This document shows, one piece after another, positions 1-6,014 of a stretch of DNA of 6,014 bases. The position numbers were made by a program, and so were the translations under genes. The notes under the pieces are model-generated. The model was not told where the DNA came from, did no database searches, and worked only from the letters and a program-made list of their open reading frames with translations. This stretch comes from an uncultured Sutterella sp. (GTDB taxonomy: Bacteria; Pseudomonadota; Gammaproteobacteria; Burkholderiales; Burkholderiaceae_F). Location of the stretch: assembly GCA_902493085.1 (NCBI GenBank), contig CABUOH010000081.1, positions 1 to 6,014 of the forward strand. Direction: 5' to 3'. Position 1 is the first letter of the stretch, and each line of letters begins with the position of its first letter.

Positions 1-102
1 TCTTGAGGCGCTCCGTTAGCGGGCTTTGCCCCCTCTTTTGAGGGAGACGGGAAAACCCGCCGTCGAGCGTCCCCCTTCAAAGCGCCTCTAAGCCCCCTCG
101 CA
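1..102. repeat. Non-coding, inverted-repeat-rich region after rseP
   Basis: No gene is visible here. An outer inverted repeat pairs GAGGCGCT (5-12) with AGCGCCTC (81-88). Inside it GCGGG (19-23) can pair with CCCGC (56-60), enclosing a CCCTC-TTTT-GAGGG hairpin (31-44); alternatively CGGG-AAAA-CCCG (48-59) forms its own hairpin. GCCCCCTC occurs twice (28-35 and 92-99). The region could be an attenuating or terminating structure between rseP and the next gene (bamA would be usual, but it is outside the window). No classic T-run follows the outer stem on the minus strand, so I do not call it an intrinsic terminator. Confidence 0.5.
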
Positions 103-1440
103 CTACGCACCTTCGAAAAGGCGCGTGAGGTCGTTGTTCATCGCAAAGACGAAGATGAGGAGCATGAAAAGAATGCCGGCCTTGCCGATCCACTCCTTCG
201 TCTTGGGGGAGAAGTCGCGCCGGCGCAGGCCCTCGAGCCCGAGCACCACGAGTTGTCCGCCGTCGAGCATCGGCACGGGGATGAGGTTCATGAAGCCGAT
301 GGCGATCGAGATGAGCGCAAGATATTCGAGGAAGGGCACGAAGCCGCTTCGCACGGCGTCGCCCGCCATGTCGGCAATGCCGATCGGGCCCGACAGATTC
401 TTCGTGCTCGCTTCGCCCGTGGCCATCTGCCCCACGCCCTTGGCCTGCACGGCCGTGATGTTCTTCACCTTTCGCCAGCCCGCCGTGACCGCGTCAAGGG
501 GCGAGAGCCTCACGACGACCATTTCGGGAAGCGCGGCGATGTTGATGCCGACGACCGTCCTGCCGTCCGACGTGACGGGCATCATCTCCACCTCGCGCAC
601 GGCTTCGGGCGCTTCAAGATGCACAACCGTCATGCGCACGGGCGAGCCCGCCGGGGTCGCGCGGATGGCCTCGACCGCTTCGTTCACCGCGCCCACCCTG
701 TTGCCGTTGACGGCAAGAATCCGGTCGCCCGTCTTCAAGCCGGCTTTTTCAGCGGGCGAATCCTTGTGGGCCTTGGCGATGACGGGGTTCTTGAGCCACG
801 GCACGAGACCGAGCTGCGTGATGGGGAGCTCGCGCCCCATGTCGTCGACGTTCATGTCGGCGAGCGAAAAGTGCCTCACGAAGGTTTCGCCTTCGCGCTC
901 GAACTTGATCGGAATGTCGGCGCTGCCCGCGAGACCAAGCAGCTCGACGTTCATGTCCGTGATGCCGAGCACGGGCACGTGATCGACTTCAAGCACGCGG
1001 TCGCCCTGGCGCACGCCCTCGTTCGCCGCCTGCGTCTTGGCGGGCGGCGTGCCCATCACGGCCGCAAAGTCGGGCGTGCCGATCGCGCCCACCATCACGT
1101 AGAGGAAGAAGGCGAGCACGAAGTTCGTGGCGGGGCCCGCAAAGAGCACGAGCGCACGCTTCCAGCGGGCCTGCCGCACATAGAGGCGTGCGCGGTCCTC
1201 TTCCTTCAGGTCGCCATCCGTCTCCTCGGCCATCTGCACGTAGCCGCCCAAGGGGAGCGCCGAGAGGCAGTACTCCGTTTCGCCGCGCCTTTTGCGCCAG
1301 AGCACGGGCCCCATGCCGAAGGAAAAGCGCGTCACCTTGATGTTGAAGAACTTGGCCGTGAAGAAGTGGCCGCCTTCGTGCACGATGACGATGATGCCGA
1401 TGGTGAGTAGAAAGCCGACAAGGCCCAGAAGAAAGGTCAT
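103..1440 (-). CDS. rseP: RseP-type site-2 intramembrane zinc metalloprotease
   Basis: A 445-residue protein, close to E. coli RseP (450). RseP cuts the anti-sigma factor RseA within the inner membrane after DegS cleavage, releasing sigma E for the envelope stress response, and also clears leftover signal peptides. The zinc site HEGGH (His21, Glu22, His25) lies at the end of the first membrane segment (about 3-22), and the third ligand is in LDGG (Asp393) near the C-terminus. A second membrane segment is at about 95-120, two PDZ-like domains span about 125-205 and 208-300 (each with a GDR turn: 146-148 and 238-240), NLSGPIGI is at 348-355, and the last two segments are at about 370-400 and 421-436. 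The start at 1440 places the HExxH motif as in E. coli (His22), although no clear Shine-Dalgarno sequence is visible. rseP usually follows dxr directly and precedes bamA; here two ABC genes intervene. The stop is TAG at 103. Confidence 0.96.
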   Translation of the reverse strand: MTFLLGLVGFLLTIGIIVIVHEGGHFFTAKFFNIKVTRFSFGMGPVLWRKRRGETEYCLSALPLGGYVQMAEETDGDLKEEDRARLYVRQARWKRALVLFAGPATNFVLAFFLYVMVGAIGTPDFAAVMGTPPAKTQAANEGVRQGDRVLEVDHVPVLGITDMNVELLGLAGSADIPIKFEREGETFVRHFSLADMNVDDMGRELPITQLGLVPWLKNPVIAKAHKDSPAEKAGLKTGDRILAVNGNRVGAVNEAVEAIRATPAGSPVRMTVVHLEAPEAVREVEMMPVTSDGRTVVGINIAALPEMVVVRLSPLDAVTAGWRKVKNITAVQAKGVGQMATGEASTKNLSGPIGIADMAGDAVRSGFVPFLEYLALISIAIGFMNLIPVPMLDGGQLVVLGLEGLRRRDFSPKTKEWIGKAGILFMLLIFVFAMNNDLTRLFEGA

Positions 1441-1472
1441 GATTGGATCACAGATGATGAATCGGGCTCAAC

Positions 1473-1499
1473 AAGATACACGGTTTCGCCTCTCGGCAA
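1473..1499 (-). promoter_or_regulatory. Weak candidate promoter upstream of rseP
   Basis: In the 126-base gap between the second ABC gene and rseP, the minus strand carries TTGCCG (1499-1494) and TATCTT (1478-1473) separated by 15 bases. Both boxes are imperfect and the spacing is short. If used, transcription would start near 1466, about 26 bases before the rseP ATG. Read-through from the ABC genes is an equally good explanation for rseP expression, since no convincing terminator is visible in the gap. The same gap holds a small GTCC-GAA-GGAC hairpin near 1512-1524. Confidence 0.25.
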
Positions 1500-1566
1500 G
1501 GGCTCCGTCCCCGTCCTTCGGACGTTTCGTTACCCATTTTCCGGACGCTGCCGGCCTTCGCAGTTT

Positions 1567-3306
1567 TCAGGTCGTCTGCAGCCTCACGAGCCGTGCGAAC
1601 GTGCCGTCAAGCGCCATGAGTTCGGCGTAGCTTCCCAACTCCACAATGCGGCCGTCCTTCATGACGACGATGCGGTCGACGTCCGCAATGGTCGAGAGCC
1701 TGTGCGCGACGATGAGGCAGGTGCGGCCTGCGCGAAGCCGGCCCATCGCCTCGGCGACGTGCTTTTCTGTCTTGCTGTCGAGCGCGCTCGTCGCCTCGTC
1801 CATGATGAGGATCGGCGCATTGCGAAGAAACGCCCTCGCAATCGAAATGCGTTGCTTCTGGCCGCCCGAGAAGAGGCTCCCGCCCTCGCCCGTGCGGGTG
1901 TCGAGCCCGTCGGGGAGTTCCGCCACCATGTCGGTGAGGGACGCAGCTTCAAGCGCTTCCTGAATCTGCTCGTCCGTGACGTTTTTGAGCCCGTACGTGA
2001 GGTTGTTTCTCAGCGTGTCGTCAAAGATCACGACGTCCTGCGTGACGAAGGCGATCTTGCTTCTCAGACTCCCGAGCCTGAAGTCGCGGATGTCGCGCCC
2101 GTCGATCCTGACGCTCCCCGATTCGGGCTCGATGAATCGCGGCAAGAGATTGATGAGCGTTGTCTTTCCCGACCCCGACTGTCCCACGACGGCGACGCGC
2201 TCGCCCGGCGCGACGCTCAGGGAGAAGTCCTTGACGGCGGGCTCGTCCTTGCCCGGATAACGCACGACGACATGATCAAAGTCGATGCCGCCTTCGCCCG
2301 GCCCCACTTCGAGTTCCTCGCCTTCGTCCGACTCCTGCGGCGCGTCGAGGGTCTCGAAAATGCTGCGTGCCGCCACCGAAATGCTCGCGAACGTGCCGTT
2401 GAGGCCCGAGAGATGCTGAATCGGAGCCTTCATGAGCAACAGGGCCGAGAGGAAGGTGATGAATTCGCCGATCGTGAGCATTCCCTGCTGCGCCTGAAAG
2501 AGCGCCATGGCCACCACGCAGGCGATGGCCACCATCGTGAGGAGCTGCGTCACGGGCGTCGTCACCGCGGTGAGCTTGATGTTCTTGAGGGTGAGCTTGC
2601 GGATGCGGTCGTTCACCTTTCTGAAGCGCTCCTCCTCGAAGTCGTACGTGTTGCTCACCTTGACGAGGCTTTCGGCCTCATAGGTTTCCTGCACGCGCGA
2701 AATCATGCTGCCGAGCGTTTCCTGGCTTTCCTTCACGATGCGGCGGATGCGCCGCGAAATCGTGCGGAGCGTGAGCGCGAGTCCCGGAATGATCACGAAG
2801 GTGACGAGCGTGAGCTTCCAGTCGTGCCAGAAGAGCACGCAAAGGAGCGCCGCCACCTGAACCGAATCGCGCACGAGCACGATGAAGGACTGCGCCGCGC
2901 CCGAGAGCGCCATCGTCGCCTCGTTGACGAACTTCGAGCTGATGCGTCCGGTCGTATGCTGCTGATACTCGGCTTCGGGCCAGTGCAGGATCGCATCAAA
3001 GAGCTGCGTGCGAAGCCGCACGAGCACGGCCTGGCTCACCTTGGCCATCAGGACCGTGCTCATCACGGTGCAGAAGGCAAAGGCCACCGTCACGCCCACG
3101 AGCGCGAGCGGCGCAGCCCACACAAGGCCGCCGCCTTCCTGATAAAAGCCCATGTCCGTCATTTTGCCGAGCAGCGTCGCCGTCACCGACGACATGCTCG
3201 CCGAGCCGATCAGAAAGATCACCGCAACCGCCAGACGCCACTTGTGCGGCATGAAGTACGCGTAGAGGCGAAGCAGATCCGGATCCAACTTGTCCTTCAA
3301 ACTCAT
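1567..3306 (-). CDS. MsbA-type ABC exporter half-transporter, second of a pair
   Basis: A 579-residue ABC exporter of MsbA length and layout, clearly related to the gene before it along its whole length (shared features include LDPDLLRL, the TD.GFY segment, VRDSVQV, and QDV..FDDT.RNN). Membrane segments are at about 24-44, 62-88, 138-160, 163-182, 252-271 and 279-299, followed by an acidic linker at 321-340. The ATPase domain has A-loop Tyr350, Walker A GQSGSGKTT (375-383), Q-loop Gln423, Walker B ILIMDE (499-504) with catalytic Glu504, SALD, and His535. Its signature motif reads FSGGQ (479-483) rather than LSGGQ, a mild change that keeps the essential Ser-Gly-Gly. The start ATG overlaps the upstream stop (ATGA) and has a good Shine-Dalgarno sequence. 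The pair could act as a heterodimer or as two homodimers. Substrate is not determined by sequence; the neighbouring envelope genes suggest a lipid-linked cargo. It ends at TGA 1567 with no clear terminator. Confidence 0.93.
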   Translation of the reverse strand: MSLKDKLDPDLLRLYAYFMPHKWRLAVAVIFLIGSASMSSVTATLLGKMTDMGFYQEGGGLVWAAPLALVGVTVAFAFCTVMSTVLMAKVSQAVLVRLRTQLFDAILHWPEAEYQQHTTGRISSKFVNEATMALSGAAQSFIVLVRDSVQVAALLCVLFWHDWKLTLVTFVIIPGLALTLRTISRRIRRIVKESQETLGSMISRVQETYEAESLVKVSNTYDFEEERFRKVNDRIRKLTLKNIKLTAVTTPVTQLLTMVAIACVVAMALFQAQQGMLTIGEFITFLSALLLMKAPIQHLSGLNGTFASISVAARSIFETLDAPQESDEGEELEVGPGEGGIDFDHVVVRYPGKDEPAVKDFSLSVAPGERVAVVGQSGSGKTTLINLLPRFIEPESGSVRIDGRDIRDFRLGSLRSKIAFVTQDVVIFDDTLRNNLTYGLKNVTDEQIQEALEAASLTDMVAELPDGLDTRTGEGGSLFSGGQKQRISIARAFLRNAPILIMDEATSALDSKTEKHVAEAMGRLRAGRTCLIVAHRLSTIADVDRIVVMKDGRIVELGSYAELMALDGTFARLVRLQTT

Positions 3307-5114
3307 GCCGTCACCTCTTCTTTTCGGATCTCTTCCTTGTTTTCAATCTCGTGCTCATGGTGGCCTTCAAGCGCCTGAAGGCGGGAGAGCTCGGCAAAGA
3401 GCCCGTTGCGCTCAAGAAGCGCCTTGCGGGTGCCGACTTCCTTCACGACGCCGTCCGACATCGCGACGATCAGGTTCGCGTGCTCGATCGTCGCAAAGCG
3501 ATGGGCGACCATGAAAGTCGTGCGGCCCTTCATCAGGGTCATCAGCGCGCCCTTGATTTTTTCTTCGCTCTCGCTGTCGAGCGCGCTCGTCGCCTCGTCG
3601 AGAATCAGAATCGGCGTATTGCGAAGGAACGCGCGCGCAATCGAAATGCGCTGCTTCTGCCCGCCCGAAAGCTGGCCGCCCGCCTCGCCCACGGGCGTGT
3701 CGAGCCCCTGAGGAAGCGACTTGACGAAATCGGTGAGGGCCGCCGCCTCGACGGCCCGCCAAACCTCTTCTTCCGTAGCTTCGGGCGTGCCGTACATGAT
3801 GTTGTTGCGGATCGTGTCGTCAAACAAGATGACGTCCTGAGAGACGATGGCGATGTGCCGGCGCAGGGATTCGAGCGTGACCTCCTGCGTGTCGACGCCG
3901 TCGATCAGAATCCGCCCTTCGGTCGGATTCCAGAAGCGCGGGATCATGTGCACGAGCGTGCTCTTGCCCGACCCCGAGAGTCCCACGAGCGCCACGCAGT
4001 CTCCAGCCTTCACCTCGAGATTGAAGTCGTGCACCGCATCGCGCTCGGCATTGGGATAGCGAAGCGTCACGTGCTCAAAGACCACGTCGCCGCGGCATGT
4101 CGAGAGTTCGGTTTTCCCCTCATCGGGCTCGTCCTTGTCGTCGAGCGTATTGAAGATGCTCTCGGCCGCCACGGCCATCATGACGAAGCCCGAATTGACG
4201 CCCGCGAGGTTGCGCAGCGGCGGCATCAGGAGCAGGAGGGCCGCGAGGAATGTCACGAAGTCGCCCATGGTGATCTGCCCCTCGCTGATCTGGAACATCG
4301 CAAAGGCCAGCACGACGGCGACGCCCGACATAAAGATCACCTGCGTGATCGGCGTGCCCATGGAGGTCACCTTCGTCATGTCGATCATCATTCGGCTCAC
4401 GCCGTCGTTGATTTGCTTGAAACGCTCGCTCTCGACGCCGTACGCGTCGGAAAGCTTGATCAGGCGGTGGCCTTCGTAGATTTCCTTCACGCGTTCGAGA
4501 ATGGACGCAAAGGACGCCTGGCAGGTCTGCATGATCTTCTTCATGCGCCTGTTGATCCAGCGCAAAAGCATGATGATCATCGGCGCGATGACGAGGCTCA
4601 CGATGGCGAGCATCCAGTTGTTCCAGACGAGCACGCACGTGAGCGCGAGCACCTGAACGCTGTCGCGCACGAGAATGATGCAGGACTTGCTCGCGTTCGA
4701 GAGCGCCACGTTGGCCTCGAAGATGAACTTGGAGGTCACGTTGCCCGTCGAATTCTTCTGGTACGTTTCGGCCGGCCAGCGCAGGAGCTTGTGAAAGATC
4801 TCGCCTCTGAGCTTCACGAGAACCGACTGGCTCGTCTTGCCGAGCAGATAGTTGCTCATGAACATGCTGCCGCCGTGCAGAACGGAAATCAGGATGAGCG
4901 CGATAGGCGCGGCCGTGATGATCCAGGCCTCCTGATCATAGAAGCCGACGTCGGTGAGCATGCCAAGAAGCTTGGCAATCAGGGACGATGCGGCGCCCGC
5001 GCCGATCATGAAGAAAACGGAGAGAAGAAGCTTTCCCTTATGCGGCTTCAGATAGCCGACTAGTCTTAATAAGCTGGGATTGAGCTTGGACTTTAGACGT
5101 TGAAGGAGTGGCAT
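3303..5114 (-). CDS. MsbA-type ABC exporter half-transporter, first of a pair
   Basis: A 603-residue exporter with a fused transmembrane and ATPase domain, built like MsbA (about 580 residues), which flips lipid A-core across the inner membrane by ATP hydrolysis. Six membrane segments lie at about 28-48, 65-92, 148-168, 168-188, 256-276 and 284-304. The nucleotide-binding domain begins near 343 and is complete: A-loop Tyr353, Walker A GLSGSGKST (378-386), Q-loop Gln426, signature LSGGQ (482-486), Walker B ILILDE (502-507) with catalytic Glu507, D-loop SALD and H-loop His538. The ATG at 5114 is chosen because the N-terminus aligns with its partner (LNPSLLRL against LDPDLLRL); no good Shine-Dalgarno sequence precedes it. 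Leu7, 15, 16 and 18 use CTA or TTA and Arg17 uses AGA, unlike the rest of the gene. The C-terminal tail from about 583 is rich in His, Glu and Lys. The stop overlaps the next start as ATGA. Substrate is inferred; lipid A, another lipid or a drug are all possible. Confidence 0.93.
   Translation of the reverse strand: MPLLQRLKSKLNPSLLRLVGYLKPHKGKLLLSVFFMIGAGAASSLIAKLLGMLTDVGFYDQEAWIITAAPIALILISVLHGGSMFMSNYLLGKTSQSVLVKLRGEIFHKLLRWPAETYQKNSTGNVTSKFIFEANVALSNASKSCIILVRDSVQVLALTCVLVWNNWMLAIVSLVIAPMIIMLLRWINRRMKKIMQTCQASFASILERVKEIYEGHRLIKLSDAYGVESERFKQINDGVSRMMIDMTKVTSMGTPITQVIFMSGVAVVLAFAMFQISEGQITMGDFVTFLAALLLLMPPLRNLAGVNSGFVMMAVAAESIFNTLDDKDEPDEGKTELSTCRGDVVFEHVTLRYPNAERDAVHDFNLEVKAGDCVALVGLSGSGKSTLVHMIPRFWNPTEGRILIDGVDTQEVTLESLRRHIAIVSQDVILFDDTIRNNIMYGTPEATEEEVWRAVEAAALTDFVKSLPQGLDTPVGEAGGQLSGGQKQRISIARAFLRNTPILILDEATSALDSESEEKIKGALMTLMKGRTTFMVAHRFATIEHANLIVAMSDGVVKEVGTRKALLERNGLFAELSRLQALEGHHEHEIENKEEIRKEEVTA
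3311..3318 (-). promoter_or_regulatory. Shine-Dalgarno sequence of the second ABC gene inside the first
   Basis: AGAGGTGA on the minus strand matches the extended consensus GGAGGTGA at 7 of 8 positions and ends 4 bases before the ATG at 3306. It is encoded by the Lys/Glu-rich last codons of the upstream ABC gene. Together with the ATGA start/stop overlap it supports translational coupling of the two proteins and confirms the chosen start. Confidence 0.75.
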
Positions 5115-6014
5115 GCAGCGAGAGGGTCGGACCTGCGGCCCGACGCAATGGGAGGGCGCGTTCCGCCGGTCAAGGCCGGCGGAACGCCCGGGATCGTTTT
5201 TTCGTGTATGGCGCTATTGTACTTAGAGGCGACTTGAGGGCAAATCCGGAAACGCAATGTTTCCGTCTCTCTCCGTGCGACCCCCGCTCTTGAACCCTGC
5301 TCAGCGCGCCGCGATGTGCTCGAGGGTCTTCGCGCGGACGGCACGGTCCCCGGCAGCGGCGCTTCGATTATCTCCATCATGTTGCGCACCGTGGCAAAGA
5401 TGTCGGTAAAGCCGATGCGCCCTTCAAGGAAGGCCTCGACCGCAATCTCGTTGGCGGCGTTGAGCACGATGGTGGCGCCGTTTTCTTGAGCCAGCGCATC
5501 ATAGGCGGCCTGCAGAAGCGGGAAGGTCTTCACATCGGGCTCTTCAAAGGTGAGCCGCCCGATTTCCGAAAGGCTCAGGCGCTTGGCGCACCCATCCAGA
5601 CGCTCGGGCCAGCCGAGCGAATAGGCGATCGGCGTTCTCATGTCGGCCGAGCCCAGCTGCGCAATGACCGCACCGTCCTCAAACTCGACGGCCGAATGCA
5701 CGATACTCTCCGGATGCACCACCACCTTGATGCGTTCGGGCTCAAAGTCAAAGAGCCAGCGCGCTTCAATCACTTCAAGCCCCTTGTTCATGAGGCTTGC
5801 GGAATCCACGCTGATCTTGCGTCCCATCGACCACTTCGGATGAGCAACGGCCTGCGCCGGCGTAATGCCCTCAAGGTTCGTGCGACCGCGAAACGGTCCG
5901 CCCGAAGCCGTAAGAATGATGCGGGCTCCCGCCCGGGCCTTTTCCGTGGAGCCCGAGAGACACTGGAAGATCGCATTGTGCTCGCTGTCGACGGGAAGAA
6001 GCTCGCACCCCGAC
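5093..6014 (-). CDS. dxr: 1-deoxy-D-xylulose 5-phosphate reductoisomerase, partial, 3' end frameshifted
   Basis: Dxr converts DXP to 2-C-methyl-D-erythritol 4-phosphate using NADPH and a divalent metal, the committed MEP-pathway step in the cytoplasm. The 5' part, with the NADPH-binding domain, lies beyond the window edge. The visible reading starts with the metal-binding segment PVDSEH (Asp and Glu ligands), then LTASGGPF, AHPKWSMGRKISVDSAS, NKGLE (third metal ligand Glu), the VHPESIVHS and DMRTPIA segments, and LNAANEIAVEAFL. Homology ends after EAPLPG (about 5348). The frame as read then continues for 84 unrelated residues to TAA at 5093, overlapping the next gene by 22 bases. In the neighbouring frame 5348-5301 encodes DRAVRAKTLEHIAAR plus stop, which resembles the usual D..aR..A Dxr terminus. 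From remembered E. coli and Neisseria sequences, about 8 residues are also missing at the switch, so a deletion of about 25 bases fits better than loss of one base. Family assignment is very secure; whether the lesion is biological or a sequence error is not known. Confidence 0.93.
   Translation of the reverse strand, partial: SGCELLPVDSEHNAIFQCLSGSTEKARAGARIILTASGGPFRGRTNLEGITPAQAVAHPKWSMGRKISVDSASLMNKGLEVIEARWLFDFEPERIKVVVHPESIVHSAVEFEDGAVIAQLGSADMRTPIAYSLGWPERLDGCAKRLSLSEIGRLTFEEPDVKTFPLLQAAYDALAQENGATIVLNAANEIAVEAFLEGRIGFTDIFATVRNMMEIIEAPLPGTVPSARRPSSTSRRAEQGSRAGVARRETETLRFRICPQVASKYNSAIHEKTIPGVPPALTGGTRPPIASGRRSDPLAACHSFNV
5158..5187 (-). other. Strong hairpin in the 5' leader of the first ABC gene
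   Basis: A perfect 12-bp GC-rich stem, GCGTTCCGCCGG (5158-5169) with CCGGCGGAACGC (5176-5187), encloses a 6-base loop. It lies between the candidate promoter and the ATG at 5114. On the minus strand no T-run follows, so it does not look like an intrinsic terminator for dxr. On the plus strand it is followed, after 9 bases, by TTTTTT (5197-5202), which could end antisense transcription. A role in mRNA stability or leader control is possible but unproven. A smaller imperfect stem (5126-5130 with 5140-5144, extended inside) lies just closer to the ATG. Confidence 0.6.
5216..5243 (-). promoter_or_regulatory. Candidate sigma70 promoter for the ABC gene pair
   Basis: On the minus strand TTGCCC (5243-5238, 4 of 6 to TTGACA) is followed by a 16-base spacer and TACAAT (5221-5216, 5 of 6 to TATAAT). 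Transcription would begin near 5209, leaving a leader of roughly 95 bases before the ATG at 5114. Position and orientation fit expression of the two ABC transporter genes independently of dxr. This is a match by eye only; the weak -35 box keeps confidence moderate. Confidence 0.5.
5247..5265. repeat. Inverted repeat, 7-bp arms, upstream of promoter
   Basis: Arms CGGAAAC (5247-5253) and GTTTCCG (5259-5265) are perfectly complementary around a 5-base centre. The repeat sits directly upstream of the candidate -35 box at 5238-5243, with its centre near -47 relative to the inferred start of transcription. This position would suit a regulator binding site. It could instead be a weak hairpin at the end of the dxr message, but no T-run follows on the minus strand, so a standard intrinsic terminator is unlikely. 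Confidence 0.45.
5301..5348 (-). other. Displaced dxr C-terminal codons in another frame
   Basis: Read from 5348 down to 5301, this stretch gives DRAVRAKTLEHIAAR followed by TGA. The pattern Asp-x-x-x-Arg-x-x-x near the end is what Dxr proteins normally carry in their C-terminal helical part. The upstream dxr frame does not enter it: a gain of one base (or loss of a 1-mod-3 number) near the G-run at 5348-5351 (CCCC on the plus strand) is needed. It marks the expected stop of an intact dxr at 5301. The resemblance is short, so it is judged together with the loss of homology in the original frame. Confidence 0.65.

Noticed and set aside
253..1410. Long plus-strand open frame opposite rseP
   Set aside because: Charged, repetitive translation with no recognisable domain; rseP on the other strand has complete catalytic motifs.
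1505..1566. Terminator after the second ABC gene
   Set aside because: Only short stems (4-5 bp) are present and no T-run follows on the minus strand.
1702..3378. Long plus-strand open frame opposite the second ABC gene
   Set aside because: It mirrors the minus-strand gene; the translation is rich in His, Arg, Glu and Asp with no domain or motif, as expected for an antisense shadow of a GC-rich gene.
3351..5063. Long plus-strand open frame opposite the first ABC gene
   Set aside because: Same low-information, charged composition and full overlap with a gene whose ATPase motifs are all intact.
5158..5202. Intrinsic terminator for a plus-strand gene
   Set aside because: The stem is strong but the T6 run lies 9 bases away and no plus-strand gene is present; kept only as a leader hairpin.
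5093..5300. The 84-residue extension of Dxr as a new functional domain
   Set aside because: It has no recognisable pattern, runs through promoter-like and hairpin sequence, and begins exactly where the true terminus appears in another frame.
1..6014. Mobile element, CRISPR array or RNA gene
   Set aside because: I saw no transposase fragment, terminal repeats flanking the ABC block, spaced direct repeats, or tRNA/rRNA-like sequence.

Overview
The window reads as a bacterial chromosome segment from a GC-rich, LPS-bearing Pseudomonadota. The gene set and protein style fit Betaproteobacteria best; a Sutterella-like member of the Burkholderiales is plausible but is inferred from general resemblance only. 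All convincing genes lie on the minus strand and are described in that direction, from high to low coordinates.

Layout: (1) 6014 to about 5301 is the 3' part of dxr (DXP reductoisomerase, MEP isoprenoid pathway), cut by the window edge. Its last part is out of frame: homology stops near 5348, the expected C-terminal end continues in another frame to a stop at 5301, and the frame as read runs on to 5093. (2) 5115-5300 is a leader-like region with a plausible sigma70 promoter, an inverted repeat just upstream of the -35 box, and a strong 12-bp hairpin. (3) 5114-3303 and 3306-1567 are two complete, related MsbA-type ABC half-transporters that overlap by ATGA. (4) 1441-1566 is a 126-base spacer with a weak promoter candidate. 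(5) 1440-103 is a complete rseP-type site-2 protease. (6) 1-102 is non-coding and rich in inverted repeats.

How it fits together: in many Beta- and Gammaproteobacteria dxr is followed directly by rseP, then bamA, skp and lpx genes. Here a pair of lipid-flippase-like ABC genes lies between dxr and rseP. A role in envelope biogenesis (lipid A, phospholipid or undecaprenyl-linked cargo) is therefore a reasonable inference, and the pair may form a heterodimer. The dxr 3' end next to this block looks damaged, either by a real deletion or by a sequence error. I see no mobile element, CRISPR array, tRNA or rRNA. The most notable points are the gene order, the dxr lesion, the cluster of rare leucine codons at the start of the first ABC gene, and the structured leader before it. 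I see no clearly novel system.
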